Part shown: positions 1 through 6,601 of the stretch, in pieces
Position numbering within the stretch: the stretch's first letter is position 1
How the letters are laid out: each line of letters starts with the position of its first letter
NCBI RefSeq assembly: GCF_021647475.1
Contig: NZ_JAKIUR010000066.1
Coordinates: 1 to 12,775 of the forward strand
Direction: 5' to 3'
Source of the DNA: Lutibacter sp.
Lineage (GTDB): Bacteria > Bacteroidota > Bacteroidia > Flavobacteriales > Flavobacteriaceae
DNA length: 12,775 bases
Position numbers and translations under genes: made by a program
Notes under the pieces: generated by a model
Database searches by the model: none
The model's input: only the letters and a program-made list of their open reading frames with translations
What the model was told of the DNA's origin: nothing

Positions 1-24
1 ATTAACAGCCATCAGTCTTGCTTG

Positions 25-32
25 CAAATTTA
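25..32 (-). promoter_or_regulatory. possible promoter core reading out of the left edge
   Basis: On the minus strand this reads TAAATTTG, a full match to the Bacteroidota -7 consensus TAnnTTTG. It would drive a gene lying left of the window. No TTG/TTTG -33 element is evident at the right spacing, and no gene is visible to support it, so a chance match in AT-rich DNA is quite possible. Confidence 0.2.
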
Positions 33-71
33 ATCATTATTTTTGCGTAAGGTCAGTTAATAATAAAGAAT

Positions 72-122
72 AACGTCATGCTGAACCCGCCTGCTGCTGG
101 CAGGTTCAGAGTGACGGACGTT
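72..122. repeat. intergenic palindromic repeat (hairpin)
   Basis: Imperfect inverted repeat. The outer arms are AACGTC (72-77) and GACGTT (117-122), and CTGAACC (81-87) pairs with GGTTCAG (103-109) around a G/C-rich CCTGC/GCAGG tip. The segment at 102-116 matches 6533-6547 at 14 of 15 positions, so it belongs to a family with further members in this window. It is much richer in G and C than the surrounding DNA. No coding potential is seen. The role is unknown; such repeats are common between genes in flavobacteria. Confidence 0.7.
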
Positions 123-183
123 ATGTGAGATTACGGACAATCAGTTAAGAAAATAATTATAGGACTGAAAATCAATAGTCTTA

Positions 184-267
184 GTCATTGCGATGATTGA
201 AGAGTAACGGAAAGAAGAAGCAATCTCTCTAAAAATATGCAGATTGCTTTGTTTTATTCGCAATGAC
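184..267. repeat. GTCATTGCGA...TCGCAATGAC nested hairpin repeat
   Basis: Nested inverted repeat. Outer arms are GTCATTGCGA (184-193) and TCGCAATGAC (258-267), perfectly complementary over 10 bp. Inner arms are AAGCAATCT (218-226) and AGATTGCTT (241-249), perfectly complementary over 9 bp. This is the recognisable GTCATTGCGA/AAGCAATCT dispersed intergenic repeat found in many unrelated bacterial genomes. It begins 3 nt beyond the stop of the minus-strand EEP gene, so the transcript would end in a long hairpin that could act as a terminator or 3' stabiliser; that role is inferred. Confidence 0.8.
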
Positions 268-270
268 GTT

Positions 271-1317
271 TTATTTTTTATCTCTTATTAAATAAATATA
301 TGATGGATAATGGTCGCTATAACCTCCGGTAAAATAACCATAACCCCAACTTCTAAAAGGATATCCTTTATATTTCCCAGTTTGTGTAGTTAAATATTGA
401 GGTTTAAAAATTCCAGCTTTGTAAAATTCATAAGTTGAGTAATCTTTTTTATGAGCTAAAAGAGGAAAAGTAACCATAATTTGATCAAATAAATTTAAGT
501 TATCTCGGTAAACTAAGGTGTTGTACCCTCGCCTAAATAAATCTTCCATAGGATTGTAAATATCTCCTTTATGTACGTTTTTCTTTATGGCTTTTGTTTT
601 TAAAACTACTTTTAAACTTCTATTTATTGGATCATCATTTAAATCGCCCATAATAATAATTTTGGCATTTGGGTCACTTTTTCTAACTTTTGCAATAATT
701 TGAGTGGTTACATAAGCTGCTTTTTCACGTTTAATGCTGCTCCTTTTTTCACCACCTCTTCTTGATGGCCAATGGTTTACAATAAAATGCATTAATTCAC
801 CATCTAAATAACCGGTTACTAATAATTCATCTCTAGTGTAAATTCTTCTTCCATCAGTATCCCAAAGTTTAACTTCAAAAGGTTCTTGGTCTGTTGGTGT
901 GAAATGATTTTTTTGATATAAAAGAGCAACATCAATACCTCTTAAATCAGGAGAATCATAATGAATAATACCGTAATTTTTATCTTTTAAATAAGAAGTT
1001 TTTAATAAATCTTCAATTACTTGTAAGTTTTCAACCTCTGCAACTCCAATAATTGCTGGGCTATCTGTATTTTCTTTAGTGCCAATTTCAGAAAGTACTT
1101 TCGCCATATTATTTATCTTTTTAGCATAAATAGCAGCTCTATTTTCTTTAATTTCCATTATTGGGCTGGCTTCATCATTTTTAGTTGGGTCGTTTATGGT
1201 ATCAAATAAATTTTCCAAATTATAAAAAGCAATGGTTCTGATTTGATATTTTTTTTGAGCAAAATTAATTTGAGAAATGCTTAAAAAGGCAACGAATAAG
1301 ACAATGATTTTTTTCAT
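271..1317 (-). CDS. secreted endonuclease/exonuclease/phosphatase (EEP) family enzyme
   Basis: 348-aa EEP-superfamily metal-dependent phosphodiesterase/nuclease. Residues 1-20 form a signal peptide (MKK, hydrophobic core, cleavage before the Gln after NFA), so the enzyme is exported. The fold's catalytic motifs are all present: FYNLEN (Asn33), GVAEVEN (Glu94), RGIDVALLY (Asp129), NHWPSR (His182), MGDLNDD (Asp225/Asn227), DQI (Asp278) and SDHYP (Asp335/His336). These are the residues that bind the divalent metal and cleave phosphoester bonds in DNase I-like enzymes, so it should be active. The substrate cannot be read from sequence; DNA, RNA, nucleotides or other phosphodiesters are possible. 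The gene is divergent from the TonB receptor/lipoprotein operon, which suggests export for external nucleic-acid or phosphoester breakdown. A leaderless paralogue lies at 9604-10575. Confidence 0.93.
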   Translation of the reverse strand: MKKIIVLFVAFLSISQINFAQKKYQIRTIAFYNLENLFDTINDPTKNDEASPIMEIKENRAAIYAKKINNMAKVLSEIGTKENTDSPAIIGVAEVENLQVIEDLLKTSYLKDKNYGIIHYDSPDLRGIDVALLYQKNHFTPTDQEPFEVKLWDTDGRRIYTRDELLVTGYLDGELMHFIVNHWPSRRGGEKRSSIKREKAAYVTTQIIAKVRKSDPNAKIIIMGDLNDDPINRSLKVVLKTKAIKKNVHKGDIYNPMEDLFRRGYNTLVYRDNLNLFDQIMVTFPLLAHKKDYSTYEFYKAGIFKPQYLTTQTGKYKGYPFRSWGYGYFTGGYSDHYPSYIYLIRDKK

Positions 1318-1362
1318 ATAAATTAAATTAATAAGATGCTAATTTAATAACAAAAGTTGAGC

Positions 1363-1396
1363 CAAAATAATTTATTATAAAACTTAATTTTTCAAA
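1363..1396 (-). promoter_or_regulatory. candidate promoter of the secreted EEP gene
   Basis: On the minus strand TTATTTTG (1363-1370) matches the Bacteroidota -7 consensus TAnnTTTG at 7 of 8 positions. TTTG (1393-1396) lies 22 nt upstream as a possible -33 element. This would leave a leader of roughly 40 nt before the ATG at 1317. The shared spacer also carries the start of the divergent receptor operon, so joint regulation is possible, but no operator palindrome is seen. Confidence 0.4.
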
Positions 1397-1406
1397 TAAA
1401 ATTTTG

Positions 1407-1414
1407 TTAATTTG
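1407..1414 (+). promoter_or_regulatory. candidate promoter core of the receptor-lipoprotein operon
   Basis: TTAATTTG matches TAnnTTTG at 7 of 8 positions and lies 16 nt ahead of the ATG at 1431. No convincing TTTG is found at -33. It is a plausible but weak candidate in AT-rich DNA. Confidence 0.3.
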
Positions 1415-1430
1415 AATAAAATAGTTGTTA

Positions 1431-4184
1431 ATGAATAAAATAATACTCTCAGTTTTTTTGTGTCTGTTTATGTTTGTTAAAATTTCTGCTCAAACAACTG
1501 GTGCAATTGAAGGAACAATTCTAGAAAGTAATACAGAAACTCCTTTAGGTAATGTGTCTATTAGCCTTCAAAATACGGTAATTCAAACAATTTCAAAAGC
1601 TAATGGAAGTTTTAAATTGGCAAACGTTCCTGTAGGAAAGGCAATTATTGAAATAGCATTTGAAGGACATCAAATACAAAAGATACCTGTTGAAGTTAAA
1701 AGTAATAAAACAATTAATCTTGGTGTAATTTATTTGGAACTGACGGTTTTAGAAGACCAAAATGCTAATTTAATTTCTTTGTCGGATGATGATTTATTAG
1801 ATGATGGAGATAGTGGAGCTGATTATATTTCAGGTTTATTTCAATCTTCAAAAGATGCTTTTTTAAAAGCTGCAGCTTTTAATTTTAGCCAGGCTTGGTT
1901 TAAAGTTCGGGGTTACGATTCTAGTTATGGTGCCATTCTAATTAATGGTATTAAAATGAATAAATTATATGATGGCAGACCACAATGGAGCGATTGGGGC
2001 GGATTAAATGATGTATTTAGAAATCAAGAATTTTCTAATGGATTGGCAACTTCAGATAATACTTTTGGAGCTCTTTTAGGTACAACTAATTTTAGTACAA
2101 GAGCCTCAAAATATAGAGCTGGTGGAAAAGTATCTATTACTTCTACCAATAAAAGTTATACAGGACGTGCAATGGCAACTTATGCAACTGGGTTAAACGA
2201 TAAAAAATGGGCAATGGTGGTTTCAGCTTCCCGGCGAATTGCTGACCAAGGTTACTTAAACGGAACTTCGTATAATGCATATTCGGCCTTTTTAGCCACT
2301 GAAAAAAAATTCAATAAACATCATAGCTTAAATTTTACCGCAATTTTAAGTGCTAACAGAAGAGGAAAATCTTCTCCAAACACTCAAGAAGTATATGATT
2401 TAAAAGGTTATAAATACAATGCATATTGGGGAACTCAAGGCGGTGATAAACGGAATGCTAGAATTAAAGAAATAGAGGAGCCAATACTAATGTTAACACA
2501 TTATTATCAAACAGATAACACTAAGATAACTACCATTTTAGGATATCAATTTGGGCATATTGGCAATAGTCGTTTAGGCTATTTTAATGCTCCAAATCCT
2601 GACCCTACGTATTGGAGAAATTTACCAAGTAGTTATTTACGATTTCAAGATAATTTAGATTATGCCAATGCGTATTTGGCTGAACAAAATTTTTTAAATG
2701 ACGGACAATTAAATTGGAATAATTTGTATCAAGTAAATGCAAATACAGGTAATTCTAGTTATTATTTATACGAAGATCGGGTAGATGATAACCAGTTCTC
2801 ATTCCAATCTAACATCACTTCTTCACTTTCTAAAAATAGTATTTTTAATGGAGGAATTTCTTATAGAAATTTGAACTCCACTAATTATGCCAATATGTTA
2901 GACCTGTTAGGTGGAACGGGTTTTGAAGATTTAGATCAATATGCCGTTGGCGATGCTCAACAAAACGATTTAAACAATCCAAATAGAACTGTTGTAGCGA
3001 ATGATAAATTTCAATATAATTACAACATAAATGCTTCAGTAGCTAGTGCTTTTGCCCAATTGCAAGTCACTCAAAAAAAGATTGATTATTTTGTGTCTTT
3101 AAATTTTAAAAATACCAATTATCAGCGTGAAGGTTTATATAAGAATGGCACTTATGCAACAAATTCTTTTGGAAAAAGTAAAAAATTATCGTTTTCAGAT
3201 TTCAATATAAAAGGTGGAATTACCTATAAAATTAATGGAAGAAATTTAATTAATATTAATGGAGGCTTATTATCTAATGCTCCAACTATTAGAACTTCTT
3301 TCTCAAATTCTAGAGTAAATAACGAAATTACTCCAGATTTAACCAGTGAAAAAATAATTTCAGGCGATATTAGTTATATTTTTAGAGCTCCTGGAATTCA
3401 AACTAGGTTAACAGGATATTATACTAAATTTACCAACGCTATTGAAACTTCTTTCTTTTTTGCAGAAGGATTACGTGGTGATCAAGCCGATTTTGTAAAT
3501 GAAATTACTACAGGCGTTGCTAAAAAAAATATTGGAGTTGAATTAAGTGCGGAATATCAAATTACTTCAACTATAAAATTAATAGCTGCCGGTTCTTTAG
3601 GACAATTTACGTATGATAACAATCCACATTTATACATTCAATCTGAAAGTTTTACAGATGAAAATAGCGATTTTGGAACTGCATATTTAAAAAACTACAA
3701 AATTTCTGGAACACCTCAACGAGCCTATTCTTTAGGTTTTGAATATCGAGATCCTGCTTTTTGGTGGTTTCAAGCCAATGCAAATTATATGACTAATAAT
3801 TATATAAATATTTCTCCATTATTAAGAACCAATAACTTTTATACTGATGCTGATGGCGTACCTTTTATTGATGACCAAACAGGTGTAGCTGTAACTCAAA
3901 ATCAAGTAAACGATTTGTTAAAACAAGAAAAATTTAGCGATGCTTTTTTAGTGAATTTGGTAGGAGGAAAATCGTGGAGAATTAAAAGTAATTATATCGG
4001 ATTTTTTATGGGAATAAATAATGTATTGGGTGAATTGTTTAAAACAGGTGGTTTTGAACAATCACGAAACGCTAATTATCCACAATTAAAAGAAGATAAA
4101 CAATTAGACAAACCCATTTTTGGACCAAAATATTGGTATGGCAACAAAACGGCGTACTATTTAAATGTGTATTTAAGATTTTAA
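1431..4184 (+). CDS. TonB-dependent outer-membrane receptor with carboxypeptidase-regulatory-like N-domain
   Basis: 917 aa from the ATG at 1431. An in-frame TTG at 1425 adds only two residues; the ATG is preferred because it opens directly on MNKII and the signal peptide (1-20, ending KISA before Gln). Residues about 24-104 form a CarboxypepD_reg-like beta-sandwich (TGAIEGTI, GNVSISL, GSFKLANVPVGK). An acidic linker rich in Asp follows (117-132), then a plug domain (about 130-228) with the motif FKVRGYDSSYGAILINGI. The rest is a 22-strand-type barrel rich in aromatic and Asn residues, ending in YLRF with the terminal Phe expected for BAM insertion. It should import a ligand across the outer membrane using TonB/ExbBD energy. 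There is no SusD-like partner; instead a DUF5689/lamin-tail lipoprotein starts 10 nt downstream, presumably as the substrate-binding lid. The ligand is unknown; nucleic-acid fragments are my inference from the neighbours. Confidence 0.92.
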   Translation: MNKIILSVFLCLFMFVKISAQTTGAIEGTILESNTETPLGNVSISLQNTVIQTISKANGSFKLANVPVGKAIIEIAFEGHQIQKIPVEVKSNKTINLGVIYLELTVLEDQNANLISLSDDDLLDDGDSGADYISGLFQSSKDAFLKAAAFNFSQAWFKVRGYDSSYGAILINGIKMNKLYDGRPQWSDWGGLNDVFRNQEFSNGLATSDNTFGALLGTTNFSTRASKYRAGGKVSITSTNKSYTGRAMATYATGLNDKKWAMVVSASRRIADQGYLNGTSYNAYSAFLATEKKFNKHHSLNFTAILSANRRGKSSPNTQEVYDLKGYKYNAYWGTQGGDKRNARIKEIEEPILMLTHYYQTDNTKITTILGYQFGHIGNSRLGYFNAPNPDPTYWRNLPSSYLRFQDNLDYANAYLAEQNFLNDGQLNWNNLYQVNANTGNSSYYLYEDRVDDNQFSFQSNITSSLSKNSIFNGGISYRNLNSTNYANMLDLLGGTGFEDLDQYAVGDAQQNDLNNPNRTVVANDKFQYNYNINASVASAFAQLQVTQKKIDYFVSLNFKNTNYQREGLYKNGTYATNSFGKSKKLSFSDFNIKGGITYKINGRNLININGGLLSNAPTIRTSFSNSRVNNEITPDLTSEKIISGDISYIFRAPGIQTRLTGYYTKFTNAIETSFFFAEGLRGDQADFVNEITTGVAKKNIGVELSAEYQITSTIKLIAAGSLGQFTYDNNPHLYIQSESFTDENSDFGTAYLKNYKISGTPQRAYSLGFEYRDPAFWWFQANANYMTNNYINISPLLRTNNFYTDADGVPFIDDQTGVAVTQNQVNDLLKQEKFSDAFLVNLVGGKSWRIKSNYIGFFMGINNVLGELFKTGGFEQSRNANYPQLKEDKQLDKPIFGPKYWYGNKTAYYLNVYLRF

Positions 4185-4194
4185 AATATAAACT

Positions 4195-6261
4195 ATGAAA
4201 ATTTATAATAAAACTTACAAAACAATATTATTCTTTATGTTTTTTAGCGTGTTTTTCAGCTGTATTAAAGATGATAATTTTGCAACTCCAACCGTAGAAT
4301 GTAATGAACCAGATATTGTAGCGAATAGCACCATTCAACAAGTAAAAGATATGTACACTTTTGGTGGAGCAACGGTTATTGATACCAATGTAATTATTGA
4401 AGGTTATGTGGTTTCTAGTGATAAATCAGGAAACATTTACAAGTCAATTTCTATTCAAGATAAACCAGAAAACCCAACAGCAGCCATTAAAATTTCAATT
4501 AATGAAAACGATTTATATACTAAATATAATGTTGGTCGAAAAATTTATATAAACTTAAACGGTTTAGCAGTTGGTTATAGCTTTGGAAGTATTCAAATTG
4601 GACAGGCTGTTGGCACTGAATTAGGACGAATTTCAGCATTTGAAATTAGTAAACACATTTTCCGTTCATGTGAAGTTGCAACCATTATTCCTAAAAAAGT
4701 AGCTATTTCAGATTTGAATGATAGTATGTTAGAAATGTTAATTGAAATTGAAAATGTTCAGTTTAAAGAAGATGAATTAGGGCTAAGTTATGCTAATGCA
4801 GATAACACACAAACCGTGAACAGAGTGTTACAAAGTTTTGATGCTAATTGTAATCTACAAGGTGAAATTATGATTAGAAATAGTGGATTTTCAGACTTTA
4901 AAAATCAAATCCTTCCCGAAGGAAAAGGAAATGTAATCGCTATTTTTAGTAATTATTACAGTGATTTTCAATTGTATTTAAGAGATACAGATGATGTCCA
5001 ATTAACAGATGCAAGATGTAATTATACAGCAACCTTAACGCCAACAATTACTTTATCAGAAGTCAAAGATTTATATCAAGGAAGCGTAGTTGAATTCGGA
5101 ATTAATCATAATTATATTACGGAAGGTTATGTGGTTTCAAGTGATGAAAACGGAAACTTTGAAAACATATTAATAATTCAAGATAAAGTTGAAAATCCAA
5201 CAACAGGAATCCAAATTTTAATGGATAATAATGCCATTTATCAGCAATATAATGTTGGCGATAAAGTAATGGTAAAATTAGATAAATTATATATGGATAA
5301 AGTAAATGGAGCGTTGGCAATTGGTTACCCAAAAAATAATTCCATCACCAAAATAACGGCTGGTGATGAGGTTGATTTTATTTTTAATGCAAATGAAAAT
5401 CAAGCTATTGTTCCAACTTCTATTTTAATAAGTGATATTTTTAATCCAGTTTATCAAAACACATTGGTAACTGTTGATAACGTGCAGTTAGTGGATAACG
5501 AATTAGGAAAAGCATTTACTTATTTTTCAGGAAATAACGATGCTGTTAGAACTTTAGAAACTTGTGGGGAAACTAATAAATTAAGTGTGTTTACCAATGG
5601 AAATGCTTCTTTTGCTACTACGCAATTTCCAAAAGGTCACGGAAAAATAACAGGAGTTTTAAGAACTAATTTAGAAATTAGAAATACAGAAGATGTTCAG
5701 TTTACAAATCCGTATGAAGTTTGCCCAGTAATTATTCCTAAAATTTTAATTACTGAAGTGGCAGATCCTAAAAATAGTGTTTCTTCTCGTTTTGTGGAAT
5801 TATACAATGCAGGCACATCAGCTATAAATTTAACAGGATGGAAATTGAATAAATACCTAAATGGATCCACTACTGTTTCAGGTTCACCTGTTGATTTATC
5901 CGGAATAGTAATTGCCGCAGGAGATTTTGTAATTATTGCAAATACAGGTTATGCAGCTAAGTTTAATGATACACCAAATATTGAAACCACTTATATTTCT
6001 GGAAATGGAGATGATTCCTATGCATTAGTTGATAATACAGGTGCAGTAGAAGATATTTTTGGTGTTATTGGCGAAGATGGAACAGGAACAGATTGGGAAT
6101 ATTTAGATGGTAGAGCGGTCAGAAATTTAGCTATTACAGAGCCAAATCCAGTTTTTACAGCGAGTGAATGGACCATTTATTCAGATGCAAATAATGCTAA
6201 TATTACCAACCCAAATTCACCACAAAATGCTCCTACAGATTTTAATCCAAGAGTGAGGTAG
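4195..6261 (+). CDS. surface lipoprotein: two DUF5689-like repeats plus lamin-tail-like domain
   Basis: 688 aa. A lipoprotein signal ends in FFSC with the lipidated Cys at 23, followed by IKDDN; Lys then two Asp right after Cys fits the Bacteroidota lipoprotein export signal for surface display. Two homologous repeats follow, about 43-272 and 284-503. Each contains EGYVVSSD, then IQDKxENPT, then YNVGxK, and ends in a strand with DDVQ or EDVQ. I recognise these as DUF5689-like; the strand pattern resembles the OB folds of secreted nucleases. Residues about 514-640 look like a lamin-tail domain (ILITEVADP, SRFVELYNAG, INLTGWKL, GDFVIIANT). No catalytic motif is seen, so it is probably a binding protein. 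It sits 10 nt behind the TonB receptor in one operon, in the place where SusD-like lids normally sit. Binding to nucleic acid or another polyanion is an inference from domain company, not shown by the sequence. Confidence 0.88.
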   Translation: MKIYNKTYKTILFFMFFSVFFSCIKDDNFATPTVECNEPDIVANSTIQQVKDMYTFGGATVIDTNVIIEGYVVSSDKSGNIYKSISIQDKPENPTAAIKISINENDLYTKYNVGRKIYINLNGLAVGYSFGSIQIGQAVGTELGRISAFEISKHIFRSCEVATIIPKKVAISDLNDSMLEMLIEIENVQFKEDELGLSYANADNTQTVNRVLQSFDANCNLQGEIMIRNSGFSDFKNQILPEGKGNVIAIFSNYYSDFQLYLRDTDDVQLTDARCNYTATLTPTITLSEVKDLYQGSVVEFGINHNYITEGYVVSSDENGNFENILIIQDKVENPTTGIQILMDNNAIYQQYNVGDKVMVKLDKLYMDKVNGALAIGYPKNNSITKITAGDEVDFIFNANENQAIVPTSILISDIFNPVYQNTLVTVDNVQLVDNELGKAFTYFSGNNDAVRTLETCGETNKLSVFTNGNASFATTQFPKGHGKITGVLRTNLEIRNTEDVQFTNPYEVCPVIIPKILITEVADPKNSVSSRFVELYNAGTSAINLTGWKLNKYLNGSTTVSGSPVDLSGIVIAAGDFVIIANTGYAAKFNDTPNIETTYISGNGDDSYALVDNTGAVEDIFGVIGEDGTGTDWEYLDGRAVRNLAITEPNPVFTASEWTIYSDANNANITNPNSPQNAPTDFNPRVR

Positions 6262-6366
6262 TTTAAAATATAAATAATCGTTATCCTCAACTTGATTGGG
6301 AATCTTTTTAAATTGAAACATGAATTTTATGGTATTTATACCAATACAATTATGTTCTGAAATAAC

Positions 6367-6388
6367 ACTTCGACAAGCTCAGTGTGAC
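6367..6388. repeat. short dispersed repeat module (ACTTCGACAAGCTCAGTGTGAC)
   Basis: This 22-bp module matches 11976-11997 at 20 of 22 positions. There it forms one arm of a hairpin inside the second inverted-repeat element; here it stands alone without its partner arm. CTTCGACAAGCTCAGTGTGAC-type sequences are a familiar intergenic repeat in flavobacterial genomes. Confidence 0.65.
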
Positions 6389-6424
6389 GGTAATTGTTTA
6401 AGCATATAAAACAAAAAATTGAAA

Positions 6425-6568
6425 CTGTCTAAAAAGTCTTGAAAGCCGTCATTCTGAATTTAATTCAGAATCTTATCTTACTGATTACCAGTTGTTATAA
6501 GAATCTGAAACAAGCCTGCCTGTCGGTCAAGTAGGTTCAGATTGACGAAAATTTTACTTTTTAGACAG
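6425..6568. repeat. MITE/REP-like element with CTGTCTAAAAAGT terminal inverted repeats, copy 1
   Basis: 144-bp element bounded by perfect 13-bp inverted repeats, CTGTCTAAAAAGT (6425-6437) and ACTTTTTAGACAG (6556-6568). The match extends imperfectly outwards (GAAACTGTCT versus GAGGCTGTCT). Inside are a perfect palindrome at 6451-6471 (10-bp arms around one base) and a second hairpin with arms AATCTGAA (6502-6509) and TTCAGATT (6536-6543). There is no coding capacity and no obvious target-site duplication. A related copy lies at 11903-12026. It could be a non-autonomous mobile element, or simply a transcribed double hairpin serving the convergent genes. Confidence 0.75.
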
Positions 6569-6601
6569 CCTCGTTTTTATATCAAGTTAAGGTAACCTAA
6601 A

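Larger units (their letters stand above)
6262..6601. other. gene-free convergent spacer filled with palindromic repeats
   Basis: This 340-bp spacer lies between the ends of the lipoprotein gene (+) and the S9 peptidase gene (-). No coding region or RNA gene is seen. It holds a degenerate repeat at about 6281-6310 (TTATCCTCAACTTGATTGGG followed by AATCTTTTT), a CTTCGACAAGCTCAGTGTGAC module, and the inverted-repeat element at 6425-6568. Both flanking transcripts end here and the hairpins could terminate them. No classic single stem with a U-run is identifiable for either gene. Confidence 0.75.

Noticed and set aside
1425..1430. TTG start two codons upstream for the TonB receptor
   Set aside because: The ATG at 1431 gives a standard signal peptide start and is the commoner codon; nothing favours the TTG.
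5117..5332. 71-codon minus-strand open frame inside the lipoprotein gene
   Set aside because: It lies wholly opposite the lipoprotein gene, has no family-like pattern and is explained as an antisense shadow.
4195..6261. SusD-type partner for the receptor
   Set aside because: The predicted protein is beta-rich with DUF5689 and lamin-tail-like segments and lacks the helical TPR-like pattern of SusD/RagB proteins.
6262..6601. CRISPR array or tRNA in the repeat-rich spacer
   Set aside because: The repeats are inverted, not regularly spaced direct copies, and no cloverleaf or CCA-type end is visible.
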